From Bacteroidota bacterium (lineage in GTDB: Bacteria > Bacteroidota > Bacteroidia > Bacteroidales > Paludibacteraceae), in assembly GCA_023459355.1 (NCBI GenBank), contig JAEWUM010000040.1, forward strand, positions 210,733 through 274,732: a stretch of 64,000 bases of DNA, in the 5' to 3' direction. Each line of letters begins with the position of its first letter. The first letter of the stretch is position 1. Both the position numbers and the translations under genes were made by a program. The notes beneath the pieces are model-generated. The model worked only from the letters and a program-made list of their open reading frames with translations. It did not search any database and was not told where the DNA came from. Positions 15,484 to 25,915 of the stretch are shown here, piece by piece.

Positions 15484-18400
15484 ATGTATATGAGATGTCT
15501 GAGACATAGGCAAACACAGTTGGTATGCATGTTAATATGCATAGCAGCTGTGTTTATGTTTATTGTACCGGTGTATGCGGAGGAGTCACAATTGTATTTT
15601 AATCAAATATCAACAAAAAACGGACTCTCTCATAACAGGGTACATGCAATAATGCAGGACTCCAGGGGCTTCCTTTGGATAGGTACTTCTGATGGTTTGA
15701 ACAGATATGATGGTATAACGTTTAAGACTTTTTATAAAGATGAACTTGAACTAAACAGTTCTTTTATTGTAACGCTTTGCGAGGATAATCAGGGGAATCT
15801 TTGGGTAGGTACAGATAGCGGGGTTACAGTATACGATTCAAAAAAAGATCAGTTTAAACGTTTTGATTTGGTTAGTAATACCGGCTTATCAATACAGAAT
15901 AAAGTGCCCTTGATACAGAAAGATGAAAAAGGGTTTATCTGGATAGCAGCAAACAATCAGGGTTTGTTCTCGTATAATCCGGATAAAGGAGAATTATTAA
16001 ATTATTTTGTTAAGAATGGTAAACAGCAACTACCCGCTAATATCACAACATTGTACTTTGATAAAAACAAACGTTGTTGGCTTGGTTTGTATTTTGATAA
16101 TTTGTATTATACCGATAAAAACTTTAAGACATTAACTCCATATACTTCATCTGATGGAATACAGCCCTTTAAACGCGATTATCTTACCAGGATTATAAAA
16201 AGTCCTTATAATAGTATTTATATTGCATCGGTCAATAAAGGGGTTGTTGAAATAAACTTGTCATTAAATTCCATCAAAACAATTGTTTCAAATTCAGCCA
16301 AGAAGTTTATAACCAATGATTTGTTGTTGGAGAATGACAGTGAGTTATGGTTGGGAACGACCGACGGACTTTTTAAATATAATGTGGCTACGGAAGAAAC
16401 CACACATATTGAATCAGTTCAGGGTGATATTTTTTCTTTATCAGACAGCGAGATACTTTCGATCGCGATTGATGATTCAAGAGGGTTGTGGATTGGGACC
16501 TACAGTAGCGGACTTAATCATGCCAGTTATGCCTATATGGATTTTGAGAAATTCTATAAAACTGGTTCTTCTTCTTCTTTTATAGGGAGCCTGGTCAGGG
16601 GATTTGTGGAAGACAAAGATGGAAACATCTGGATAGGAACTGAAAAGTCAGGCTTATATAAATATTCACAGAAGACCCATATCATTCAGAAATATACCCA
16701 TAAAGATCTTCCTGATAATATCTTTGGAATTTGTTATGAAAACGAAAACCTGTGGATGGGGTCTTATTCCGGAATATACCGCCTGAATATAAAAAATAAC
16801 CAGGTTAAAACTTATGACCGGAATAACGCAGAATCCAAGCTCAGAGACAATAAGATTTACAAAATATATAAAAACTCATTAAATCAGATTCTCATAGGAA
16901 CAACTTTGGGTCTTCTGAAATATGATGAAACCAAAGATGATCTGGTCTCGGTAAAAGGTTATGATGGCTTGTTTGTATGTGACATTCTGGAAGATAAGCA
17001 GGGAAATATGTGGTTTGCCACGTATGCCGATGGGTTATATAAATATGAAATGGATAAGGATAAAATTATTAATTTCAGACACGATCCTGAGAATCAAACT
17101 ACAATACCGTGCAATAAAATTCTGTCAATATTTGAAGATACTAAGAACCAAATCTGGATAACAACTCACGGTGCCGGATTCAGCAGATTGAATAATGACA
17201 ATACCTTTACAACTTATGATATTCATAAAGGTCTGCCCAATGATATCATTTATAAGATCATCGAGGATGACAATGAAAATTTCTGGATAAGTTCCAACAA
17301 AGGATTAATTAAATTCACTCCGGAAAAAGAAGAATTGAAAATTTACACCCATGTTGACGGACTATTAAATAATGAGTTTAATTATAATTCAGGAATTAAA
17401 TCGAACAAAGGTGACATCTTTTTTGGATCAAAGGATGGATTTATCAAGTTTAATCCCAAAAGATTTATCCCCAACAAAAAAGTGCCGAACATTGTTATCA
17501 CAGATTTATTGATCAACAATGTACCGGTTAAACCCAATCAGCCAAACTCACCGTTAATATGTGCGATTGCTGAAACCCGGAAAGTTGAGTTGAAAGCCAG
17601 CCAGAATACGATTGAGCTAAAGTTCTCCATTTTAAATTTTCATTCTCCGGCTAATAATATTTTGTATTATAAATTAGAAGGTTACAACGAGATTTGGCAG
17701 AAAGCATCTCCGTATAACACAATTTCGTTTAGTAATCTTCCTGCAGGAGCATATCGACTGGAAATAAAGGGAGTCAGCAACGACGGAGTCTGGAACGAGA
17801 ATCATCCTCCTTTGGAGATTGTAGTATTACCAAAGTTTTATTTATCAAAGACTGCATTTTTTATATATATAATATTAATCCTTGGTTTGGTTGTTTTTTC
17901 TCTTTATTTTATTAAAAAACGGACAATTGATCAACAGGTTAAACGTCAGAGAGCCTTTGAAAAAAACAGGGAAATTGAAATCTATAATGAGAAGATAAAT
18001 TTCTTCTCCAGTATTGCACATGAAATAAAAACACCGCTTACACTCATCAAAACTCCTCTCCAGAATATTATGAATAATGGAGAGTTTGATGTGGAGATAA
18101 AAGAAGACCTTAATTTGATTAATCAAAATACAGAACAACTTTCTCAGTTGATTAATGAACTACTTGATTTTTCAAAAGTTGAAAAAAACGGTTTCAGGTT
18201 GTACTGTGTTGAACTGGATGTTATTGAGAAAATAGAATTTCTGAAATATAATTTCAGTGGAACAGCTAAAGAAAAGAATCTGAAAATTACATTTCAGACT
18301 TCATCTGACCATATTTTTGTTTTTGCTGATGAACAGGGTTTCATCAAAATCATTAACAATATACTTTCCAACGCGTTGAAGTATGCCGATACTTATATTG

Positions 18401-19485
18401 ATATCAGGGTCAGCGTTGAGCAAGATAAGGTGATTTTATCATTTAAAAATGATGGTCATATAATTCCAGCCAACATGCGTGAAACAATCTTCAATCCGTT
18501 TATGCAATACCATGATCAGGATAATATTTATATGTCGGGCTTCGGAATTGGACTGTCTTTGGCAAGAACACTCGCTGAGTTGCATTCCGGTTCTCTCAGT
18601 ATTGATTCTGATCTGGCCTGTAATAATTTTATACTTACTTTACCGGTACTCAAAACAGTGAATAACAAAGATGTTTTGATTGATAGCCAGAAAACCGAAG
18701 ATGAGACTGCAATTGTGAGTCATGACAAGCCCCTGATTCTTTTGGTTGAGGATAATCTTGAGTTGTTGAAATATACCAGGAAGAAACTCGCTGGTTTGTA
18801 TAATGTGTTTACAAGTGCTAACGGCAAACAAGCATTAGAAATCGTAAATAATGAACCCGTAGATATAATTGTTACAGATATTTCCATGCCTGAGATGGAT
18901 GGTTTGGAGCTGTGTGAACAGTTAAAAACAAATTTTGAGACCAGTCATATTCCGGTTATCATTCTATCAGCTCATGCTTCCATTCAATCGAAAATAGCAG
19001 GAATGGAGTATGGTGCAGATATTTATATTGAAAAACCATTCTCACTTGAGTTCCTGATTTCATGTATTGATGGATTGTTAAGTAAACGTCAAAAACTCAG
19101 GGAAGCATACAGCTCAGAAATTAAGCCAACTCCAAAGCATGCCAGTCTTTCTGCCCGCGATGAACAGTTCCTTTTATCTCTGGATGAAATAATCCTTTCA
19201 AATATGAGTGATCCGGAATTTTCTATTGAACAGCTTGCCGAGAATCTGTGCCTTAGTAAGTCAACACTGAACCGGAAAGTAAAAGGTTTATTGCAAATCA
19301 CTCCGAATGATTATATTCGAACGAAACGTTTGATAATGGCAGCCAAACTGTTGGAAGAAGGATCGAACAGGATTAATGAAACATGTTATCTGGTAGGGTT
19401 CAATACTCCGTCTTATTTTATTAAATGCTTCAAAAGCTATTATGGAAAGCTTCCTTCTGAATATATAGAAGAAAACAAGCAGTAA
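15484..19485 (+). CDS. Hybrid two-component system sensor/regulator (HTCS)
   Basis: About 1333 residues. After an N-terminal membrane/signal segment comes a periplasmic sensor made of about fourteen Reg_prop blades (W-I-G-T-S-D-G-L, W-V-G-T-D-S-G-V, W-I-G-T-Y-S-S-G-L and so on) and a Y_Y_Y domain (to ~residue 780). A transmembrane helix at ~785-808 leads to a HisKA domain (S-S-I-A-H-E-I-K-T-P-L, phospho-His in H-E), a HATPase domain (N-box N-I-L-S-N-A-L-K-Y-A, G-box G-F-G-I-G-L-S), a receiver domain (phospho-acceptor in V-T-D-I-S-M-P) and a C-terminal AraC-type HTH. All catalytic motifs are present. HTCS proteins bind an oligosaccharide from the target glycan and activate the neighbouring susC operon; here susC lies 203 bases downstream. 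Confidence 0.95.
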   Translation: MYMRCLRHRQTQLVCMLICIAAVFMFIVPVYAEESQLYFNQISTKNGLSHNRVHAIMQDSRGFLWIGTSDGLNRYDGITFKTFYKDELELNSSFIVTLCEDNQGNLWVGTDSGVTVYDSKKDQFKRFDLVSNTGLSIQNKVPLIQKDEKGFIWIAANNQGLFSYNPDKGELLNYFVKNGKQQLPANITTLYFDKNKRCWLGLYFDNLYYTDKNFKTLTPYTSSDGIQPFKRDYLTRIIKSPYNSIYIASVNKGVVEINLSLNSIKTIVSNSAKKFITNDLLLENDSELWLGTTDGLFKYNVATEETTHIESVQGDIFSLSDSEILSIAIDDSRGLWIGTYSSGLNHASYAYMDFEKFYKTGSSSSFIGSLVRGFVEDKDGNIWIGTEKSGLYKYSQKTHIIQKYTHKDLPDNIFGICYENENLWMGSYSGIYRLNIKNNQVKTYDRNNAESKLRDNKIYKIYKNSLNQILIGTTLGLLKYDETKDDLVSVKGYDGLFVCDILEDKQGNMWFATYADGLYKYEMDKDKIINFRHDPENQTTIPCNKILSIFEDTKNQIWITTHGAGFSRLNNDNTFTTYDIHKGLPNDIIYKIIEDDNENFWISSNKGLIKFTPEKEELKIYTHVDGLLNNEFNYNSGIKSNKGDIFFGSKDGFIKFNPKRFIPNKKVPNIVITDLLINNVPVKPNQPNSPLICAIAETRKVELKASQNTIELKFSILNFHSPANNILYYKLEGYNEIWQKASPYNTISFSNLPAGAYRLEIKGVSNDGVWNENHPPLEIVVLPKFYLSKTAFFIYIILILGLVVFSLYFIKKRTIDQQVKRQRAFEKNREIEIYNEKINFFSSIAHEIKTPLTLIKTPLQNIMNNGEFDVEIKEDLNLINQNTEQLSQLINELLDFSKVEKNGFRLYCVELDVIEKIEFLKYNFSGTAKEKNLKITFQTSSDHIFVFADEQGFIKIINNILSNALKYADTYIDIRVSVEQDKVILSFKNDGHIIPANMRETIFNPFMQYHDQDNIYMSGFGIGLSLARTLAELHSGSLSIDSDLACNNFILTLPVLKTVNNKDVLIDSQKTEDETAIVSHDKPLILLVEDNLELLKYTRKKLAGLYNVFTSANGKQALEIVNNEPVDIIVTDISMPEMDGLELCEQLKTNFETSHIPVIILSAHASIQSKIAGMEYGADIYIEKPFSLEFLISCIDGLLSKRQKLREAYSSEIKPTPKHASLSARDEQFLLSLDEIILSNMSDPEFSIEQLAENLCLSKSTLNRKVKGLLQITPNDYIRTKRLIMAAKLLEEGSNRINETCYLVGFNTPSYFIKCFKSYYGKLPSEYIEENKQ

Positions 19486-19601
19486 ATTGATTTTATAGCA
19501 ATATACTCTGTTGTTAATGTACCTGTTTCCAGTGGTTTGAGTGCCTGTCTGCGTAGGTTATCCCTGTTTTTTTCTGAATGAATATATTATTGTATCAAAT
19601 G

Positions 19602-19644
19602 ATTATTTTCTTCTATTCAATGAAAATAATTGAGATTATTTTTG
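19602..19644 (+). promoter_or_regulatory. susC promoter with upstream inverted repeat
   Basis: A perfect -7 box TATTTTTG lies at 19637-19644, 44 bases before the susC ATG. Just upstream ATTATTTTC (19602-19610) and GAAAATAAT (19622-19630) form a 9-bp perfect inverted repeat with an 11-base spacer, covering the place of the -33 element, which has no TTG. This is the best candidate for the HTCS binding site. Confidence 0.55.
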
Positions 19645-19688
19645 ATGTGTAAAATCAGCCAATCATTAAATTTAATACTTATTATAAC

Positions 19689-22600
19689 ATGAAATACGGA
19701 ATAAAGTTAACTTGGTTAGTGTTTTTCCTTTTACTTGTTCAAACATTAACGGCTCAGGGCAAAAGTGTTAACGGCCGGGTTCTTGATGAGAACGGAGAAC
19801 CGCTCATTGGAGCAACGGTTTTGGTTAAAGGCACAAATGTCGGTGTAATAACAGATAATAACGGAAACTTCACGTTAAACCTTACTCCCGGGAGTTTAGT
19901 TGTTGTCAGTTGTGTTGGTTATATTTCTCAATCAGTTAAGATAGAGAGTCAGTCGTTTATAAATATACAGATGCAACCTGATATTAAAGTACTCGAAGAT
20001 GTGGTGGTGGTAGGCTATGGAACACAAAAGAAAGTAAATCTGACCGGATCTGTTTCAACGGTTGACTATTCAAAGCAATCGTTATCAAGACCCATAACGA
20101 GTACCGCATCGGTGCTTTCAGGATTAAGTTCAGGAGTACAGGTAATGCAAGGCTCGGGAAATCCATCCAACGAAAGTGTAACAATTAATGTCAGGGGAGT
20201 AGGAACTCTGAATACTTCTGCCCCTTTGGTGATTATTGATGGTTTTGAAGGTTCAATATCGGCAATCAATCCCGATGATATTGAGACTGTTTCTATACTT
20301 AAGGACGCCGCATCATGTGCGATTTACGGAAACAGGGCTGCTAATGGTGTTATTTTGATTACAACCAAAACAGGAAAGGGAGAAAAACTTACTTTGTCGT
20401 ATAGTGGCGTAGTTTCTTATAACCAACCTTCGAATCTTTATAAAGAAGTCTCAAATTACGCGGATTATATGGAGTTTATGAATGAGTCTGCTGAAAATGT
20501 AAACTCTTCACCTTCATTTTCTCAAACAACGATTGATTTATGGCGTGAAAAAGCAGCCGATCCAAATGGAATCTCCGAATCGGGGTATCCAAATTACGTA
20601 GCATATCCTAATATTGACTGGATGGAAGCGTTATTTACCGATACCTGGTATCAGAAGCATACGATTTCAGTTTCGGAGTCCTCCAAAAGATCAAATAATC
20701 TTTTTTCAGCAACCTATATGGACAATCCGGGAGTTATACAGGGAACCTCATCGAAAAAATATCAAATGCGCGCCAATATCACGAATAATATCAGGGAATG
20801 GCTACAAATCGGAACAAAGATATGGGGATATGAAAATAACGTTGACAGAAATCAGCTTGATAATGTGTTTTCATATATATCGCGTTCCAGTCCGGGCATC
20901 TATCCATACTACGATGGCAAGTTCGGACACCTTGAGAACAGCGAGGAAAGTACAACCGCAAGGAATAATCTTTTTTTCCTGAACAGGACAGGAGGATATT
21001 ATAAAAACACCCTCATCAATGCATCTGTATTTTCCAATGTTACTTTTCCATATAACATTAAGTACAATGTGTCATTTAATTATAACCGTTACTGGAGTCA
21101 GCAGAAGTATTATGTAAATACGCTGAGTGCTTATTCATTCCGCAGGAATGAAGTTGCTTACAGTGGTTATGCTCTTGAGAATTTGAATCTCTCCATGTAT
21201 TATAGCGGAAATTATCGTTGGACTTTCCAAAATAACTTTACATGGAATAAAGTGTTCAATAAGATTCATGAGTTTAGCGCATTGGCAGGTTACGAATCGA
21301 CTTATTACAATTCAAACTGGACAAATGCAACAAAAACCGGACTAATTGATGATGCCATTACCGAACTTTCGACGGCTACAGAAATGACATCCATTACCGG
21401 GACACAACAGGATGAAGCGGCACAGTCTGTGTTCGGTCGTGTGACTTATGCTTATAACAGTCGATATTTACTTGAAGCGAATCTGCGTTACGACGGTTCA
21501 TCAAAATTTGATGAAAAGAGCCGCTGGGGAGTTTTTCCCTCTTTCTCAATGGGGTGGCGCGTATCTGAAGAAGATTTTATGAAATTATCGCCATTCGACA
21601 ATCTCAAAATAAGAACATCCTGGGGCAAATTAGGTAATAATAGCATTAGCAACTATGCTTACCAGGCAACTTATAATACTGGAATGAAGTATGCATTTGG
21701 AAATTCTATTTATAATGGAATTGCACAAACGGTTTTAAGTAACGGATATTTGAGATGGGAAAACACGACCACGAGTAATATAGGGATAGATATAGGTGTA
21801 TTGAAAAACCGTCTGACAGCAGAGATTGAAGCTTATTATAAGAAAACTGATGGGATTCTTTACAGAGCCCCAATTTATGCAACTGTTGGAAACAAAACAG
21901 CTCCTTATCAGAATTTATGTGAGGTAACTAACAAAGGAGCTGAAGTTACGCTAACCTGGCAGGATAAAGCCGGAGATTTTAATTATCGTATTTCTGTCAA
22001 TGGTTCCAAAAATTACAATCTTGTCTCCAAATACAAAGGTAAGCTTGTTGAAGGTTGGGTTGAGAATCAGGATGGGACAAGAACCTATAAATCAAATATC
22101 GGAGATGTAACAACCATGGTAGGCGATTTTAGAAGGGTGTTGGAAGGTAAGATAATCAATGAATATCATTTGTTGAATGTGTATTCAGGTGATGGAACTT
22201 ATTTTAATACAGACGGAACTGTAAATATAAACGGAGGTCCGATAGACGGTATGATTCGTACGGAAGAAGATATGACCTGGTTGAGCGAAATGGTGAACTC
22301 GGGGTATACGTTTTATCCCAACCAGAGTATTCGCAAAACTGGGATATGGTTTGGGGATTATATATATGCGGATGTTAATGAAGATGGAATTTACGGAAAT
22401 GATTATGATAAAACATTCCAGAATATCTCGCTTACACCCAAAATGTATTATGGATTACAAGCAAGCGCTTCCTGGAAAGGCTTTGATTTCTCGATGAACT
22501 GGTCAGGTGCCGCCGGTTTTGCAATATATTGGAGGTATCTCGGATTAAATTCATATTCCACACAAGATGGATTTTCTCTGCCTTATGAGATTGCTTATGA

Positions 22601-22940
22601 TCATTATTTCTACAATCCCGACAATCCGGATGATCCGCGTACAAATATTACATCAAAAAATGCACGTTTAACGAAAAATTATCAGAATAATCAAAATGAG
22701 GCAAATTCGACACTTTGGTTATACAGAGGCGATTATCTTAAACTGAAGAATCTGACATTTGGATACACAGTACCCGATACATGGATTAAAAAGATTCATC
22801 TGAGTGACCTGAGACTCTTTGTTAGCGGAGAGAACCTCCTGACAATAACCGATTTCCCCGGAATGGATCCTGAAATGCAAACTGCTACAGGTTATGTGAC
22901 AATGAAACAATTTGCTTTTGGTGTGAATGTTAGTTTTTAA
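19689..22940 (+). CDS. susC: SusC-type TonB-dependent outer-membrane transporter
   Basis: A 1083-residue outer-membrane transporter. Signal peptide at 1-22 (L-T-A-Q), then a carboxypeptidase-D-like regulatory domain (V-N-G-R-V-L-D-E-N-G-E-P-L-I-G-A-T-V), a TonB-box region (D-V-V-V-V-G-Y-G-T-Q-K-K) at ~101-112, a plug domain (V-R-G-V-G-T-L-N; G-V-I-L-I-T-T-K) and a long 22-stranded barrel ending in F-A-F-G-V-N-V-S-F with a terminal Phe. SusC proteins import oligosaccharides with a SusD lid and energy from TonB. Length and motifs are normal for the family. susD follows after 19 bases. Control by the HTCS is likely. The symbol is given for the family, not for starch specificity. Confidence 0.95.
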   Translation: MKYGIKLTWLVFFLLLVQTLTAQGKSVNGRVLDENGEPLIGATVLVKGTNVGVITDNNGNFTLNLTPGSLVVVSCVGYISQSVKIESQSFINIQMQPDIKVLEDVVVVGYGTQKKVNLTGSVSTVDYSKQSLSRPITSTASVLSGLSSGVQVMQGSGNPSNESVTINVRGVGTLNTSAPLVIIDGFEGSISAINPDDIETVSILKDAASCAIYGNRAANGVILITTKTGKGEKLTLSYSGVVSYNQPSNLYKEVSNYADYMEFMNESAENVNSSPSFSQTTIDLWREKAADPNGISESGYPNYVAYPNIDWMEALFTDTWYQKHTISVSESSKRSNNLFSATYMDNPGVIQGTSSKKYQMRANITNNIREWLQIGTKIWGYENNVDRNQLDNVFSYISRSSPGIYPYYDGKFGHLENSEESTTARNNLFFLNRTGGYYKNTLINASVFSNVTFPYNIKYNVSFNYNRYWSQQKYYVNTLSAYSFRRNEVAYSGYALENLNLSMYYSGNYRWTFQNNFTWNKVFNKIHEFSALAGYESTYYNSNWTNATKTGLIDDAITELSTATEMTSITGTQQDEAAQSVFGRVTYAYNSRYLLEANLRYDGSSKFDEKSRWGVFPSFSMGWRVSEEDFMKLSPFDNLKIRTSWGKLGNNSISNYAYQATYNTGMKYAFGNSIYNGIAQTVLSNGYLRWENTTTSNIGIDIGVLKNRLTAEIEAYYKKTDGILYRAPIYATVGNKTAPYQNLCEVTNKGAEVTLTWQDKAGDFNYRISVNGSKNYNLVSKYKGKLVEGWVENQDGTRTYKSNIGDVTTMVGDFRRVLEGKIINEYHLLNVYSGDGTYFNTDGTVNINGGPIDGMIRTEEDMTWLSEMVNSGYTFYPNQSIRKTGIWFGDYIYADVNEDGIYGNDYDKTFQNISLTPKMYYGLQASASWKGFDFSMNWSGAAGFAIYWRYLGLNSYSTQDGFSLPYEIAYDHYFYNPDNPDDPRTNITSKNARLTKNYQNNQNEANSTLWLYRGDYLKLKNLTFGYTVPDTWIKKIHLSDLRLFVSGENLLTITDFPGMDPEMQTATGYVTMKQFAFGVNVSF

Positions 22941-22959
22941 TCAATTAAAATTTTAAGTT

Positions 22960-24720
22960 ATGTCAAGAGTTCATAAAATAATATTTTTCCCATTGTTTCT
23001 GATGTTGATAAACGGTTGTTCGTCTGACATGCTGAATTTGTATCCTTATGACGAAATGAGTTCCGGAAACGTGTGGAACAAGGCTTCATTGGCAGAATTG
23101 GCTGTAACAGGTGTTTATAATAATTTGCTGTATGATTATAATGCTGCTTCGCAAGCACGACTTAACTGGGACGCATTCTCATCAATTATGGATCCTTCGT
23201 CATCTATCTATAACAATTATTCTTTGTTGCTGGGAACAATCACTTCAAATGAATCATCTTTTGAAACATATTGGAAGGTTTTTTATGAAGGTATTTCCCG
23301 GGCCAATGATGTAATTGGCAATATTCACAAGGTTCCGGATATGACAGATGAAAAGAAAGCACAGTATATTGCAGAATGTAAATTTATACGTGCATACTAT
23401 TATTACCGTTTGAATGTGCTGTGGCGGGGAGTTCCACTGTACATGGAACCTACTGAAGTAGCTGATTATAGCAAGGCCAGAAGTTCAGAGTCGGACGTGT
23501 GGAAAGCAATTGTTGAAGATCTCACTGATTGTGTTGAAGAACCCAACCTTCCTGCTAAGTATTCATCCGGTAGTACTTCTTTTGGACGTGCCACGAAAGC
23601 TGCCGCTTATACATTGCGTGGGAAAGTCTTTTTATGGCAAAAAAACTGGAATGCTGCTCAATCGGATTTTGAAGAGGTTACAAAAATGGGTTATGGTTTA
23701 TTTCAGTCTGGATATGCCAACTTATTCAAATTTGCAAATGAGAAATGTGATGAAATAATTTTTTCTATCCAGATGGAGGAGGAAAGTGGTTATGGAAGTG
23801 CCCGACCATACCGCTATGGTAATCCGTTAACAGCAGGAAATGGTTATAGTTTCTTCTTTTTTAATACACGTTTTGCTGATAGTTTTGAATGTATAGACGG
23901 GAAGCCGTTTAACTGGGATGATTATATCCCGGGTTATTCATCAATGCAACCGAAAGCCAGATCGGTATATTTCCTCAGAGATGGTTTGAAGGCCAAGGAA
24001 AAGGCAGAAATGAGTACTTATGGAGCTGATATGACCCAATATCTATCAGCCGGAAATGAAGCCCGTATTCAATCGGCCTATCAAAACAGGGATCCACGAA
24101 TGTCGGCAACTATGATACTACCATATTCGACATACGAAGGTGGTCTTACCGGGGCAACATATACTTATACATACCGGTGGCCATATCGGGGTTATGATGC
24201 TAAAGACCCGTTTGATTTCCGTTCCAATTTGAATAATTACATGCTCTATTCAATCAGGAAATTTGTTCCGGTTGGACGAGAAAATATTTTTACACAATAT
24301 AACCCGGTTGATATTCCAATTTTCAGATATGCAGATGTGTTATTATGTCTTGCTGAAGCGCTGAACGAACAGGATGAAACAGGTGAAGCAGTTAAATATG
24401 TGAATATGGTTAGAAACAGAGCAGGTATAGCTCCTTTAAATTCAAATGCTTATACACAAGTTGCTGATAAAGCAGAAATGCGTAGAAGAATACGACATGA
24501 ACGCAGTGTGGAGCTGGCAGGAGAGGAGCAAATCTATTTTGACGAATTAAGATGGGAAATATGGAAAGAGAAGAAATTTGCATCCGGAAATGGATTGTTG
24601 GAAGTTTGGGGTGCACCCGTATATGAATATTTCTGGGTTGGTGATCAATGTTTACTTTGGGCACTACCAGCATCCGAATGTGAGAAAAATACCAACCTGA
24701 AACAAAATCCTGACTGGTGA
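22960..24720 (+). CDS. susD: SusD/RagB-type surface glycan-binding lipoprotein
   Basis: A 586-residue lipoprotein with lipobox I-N-G-C (Cys20). The opening L-N-L-Y-P-Y-D, the A-V-T-G-V-Y-N-N-L helix, the A-E-C-K-F-I-R-A-Y-Y-Y-Y segment of the TPR-like helices, the R-Y-A-D-V-L-L-C-L-A-E-A-L-N segment and the C-terminal R-R-R-I-R-H-E-R-S-V-E-L-A-G-E all match SusD/RagB proteins. SusD sits on SusC as a hinged lid and captures oligosaccharides. The pair is 19 bases apart and surely cotranscribed. The glycan bound is not known; the enzymes that follow point to a plant-type or similar polysaccharide carrying ester groups. Confidence 0.95.
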   Translation: MSRVHKIIFFPLFLMLINGCSSDMLNLYPYDEMSSGNVWNKASLAELAVTGVYNNLLYDYNAASQARLNWDAFSSIMDPSSSIYNNYSLLLGTITSNESSFETYWKVFYEGISRANDVIGNIHKVPDMTDEKKAQYIAECKFIRAYYYYRLNVLWRGVPLYMEPTEVADYSKARSSESDVWKAIVEDLTDCVEEPNLPAKYSSGSTSFGRATKAAAYTLRGKVFLWQKNWNAAQSDFEEVTKMGYGLFQSGYANLFKFANEKCDEIIFSIQMEEESGYGSARPYRYGNPLTAGNGYSFFFFNTRFADSFECIDGKPFNWDDYIPGYSSMQPKARSVYFLRDGLKAKEKAEMSTYGADMTQYLSAGNEARIQSAYQNRDPRMSATMILPYSTYEGGLTGATYTYTYRWPYRGYDAKDPFDFRSNLNNYMLYSIRKFVPVGRENIFTQYNPVDIPIFRYADVLLCLAEALNEQDETGEAVKYVNMVRNRAGIAPLNSNAYTQVADKAEMRRRIRHERSVELAGEEQIYFDELRWEIWKEKKFASGNGLLEVWGAPVYEYFWVGDQCLLWALPASECEKNTNLKQNPDW

Positions 24721-24772
24721 TTTTTGTTCGTAAGAGAATGTATGTAACAATTAATATATAAATAGAACCGGA

Positions 24773-25879
24773 ATGAAACGAGCATTATTTTATGTAGTTC
24801 TTTTTTTGCAAATGACACTTTTAATGTCATGTAAACAACAGCCTGAACATAATTTGGTACGCCATTATGAGCGCTGGAGTCTCGAAGAAATCAATGAGTG
24901 GTATGACAGGCAGGACTGGCTGGTTGGTGTCAATTACATTCCTTCAAATAAAGTTAACCAGATAGATATGTGGCAGGCATCATCTTTTGATGCTGATATT
25001 ATGGATAAGGAGTTAGCTATGGCTGAGGAATTAGGTTTTAATGTAGTACGTGTATTCCTGCATGATCTCGTTTATAATGAAGACCCAACAGGTTTTAAAG
25101 AACGTTTTGAGAAGTTTTTATCGATTGCACAAAGTCATGGAATAAGAACAATTCCGACATTTTTTACCAATGGAGGAAAGGAAGATAAAAGAATGCTGGG
25201 AAAACAGCCTGATGAAATTCCGGGGACACATAATATTCACTGGGCCAGAACGCCCGGACAGGAAATTGCACATGATCCATCAAAATATTGTGTTTTGAAA
25301 AATTATGTCCAGGATTTTATCACAACGTTTGCTGAAGACGAACGCATTCTTTGTTGGTATTTGTATAACGAACCATGGAATAATTCGATTTATCAAAAAA
25401 GGGATGTACCTCATAAAGTAAATCCCTACAATTTGCTTCGGTCTGTTTTTGAGTGGGCAAGGGAGTGTGGACCAACGCAACCATTAACAGCTTGCATGTA
25501 TGTTCAAGCATGCCCAACTGATGCATTTCTGGGAGAAAATGCAGATATAATAACGTTTCATTGTTATAAAACACCTGAAGTTTTAGAAGAATGGATCAGG
25601 CAACTTAAACGGTTTGAACGACCAATTATGTGTGGAGAATACATGGGACGACCGGTCTCTACATTCAAAGATTTTATGCCAATTCTGAAAGAGAATAATG
25701 TAATTGCTGTGAGCTTTGGTTTAACAGCCGGGAAACCCGGTTTTTACAATCAGTGGAACAGCCCCCCTTCTGACGTAATGCCAACAGTATGGTTCCACGA
25801 TATTTTAACCGCTGATGGTATTCCATATGATAAAGAAGAGGTGGAGTTTATAAAAAGAATGACAGGTAAAATATTATAA
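24773..25879 (+). CDS. GH5-like glycoside hydrolase lipoprotein
   Basis: A 368-residue lipoprotein (lipobox L-M-S-C, Cys20) with a TIM-barrel pattern. W-Y-L-Y-N-E-P-W-N places the acid/base candidate at Glu200, following the N-E-P signature of clan GH-A, and I-M-C-G-E-Y-M-G-R places the nucleophile at Glu289. V-V-R-V-F-L-H-D near residue 91 is the usual strand-3 segment. Spacing of the two glutamates is right for GH5 and its relatives. Bacteroidetes members are often annotated as cellulase-family or 1,4-beta-xylanase, but the subfamily cannot be decided by eye. It follows susD after 52 bases and should act on the oligosaccharide at the cell surface or in the periplasm. Confidence 0.8.
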   Translation: MKRALFYVVLFLQMTLLMSCKQQPEHNLVRHYERWSLEEINEWYDRQDWLVGVNYIPSNKVNQIDMWQASSFDADIMDKELAMAEELGFNVVRVFLHDLVYNEDPTGFKERFEKFLSIAQSHGIRTIPTFFTNGGKEDKRMLGKQPDEIPGTHNIHWARTPGQEIAHDPSKYCVLKNYVQDFITTFAEDERILCWYLYNEPWNNSIYQKRDVPHKVNPYNLLRSVFEWARECGPTQPLTACMYVQACPTDAFLGENADIITFHCYKTPEVLEEWIRQLKRFERPIMCGEYMGRPVSTFKDFMPILKENNVIAVSFGLTAGKPGFYNQWNSPPSDVMPTVWFHDILTADGIPYDKEEVEFIKRMTGKIL

Positions 25880-25915
25880 AGTTTTAATCTGGCAAAAGTA
25901 CATAGTAGCAATATT

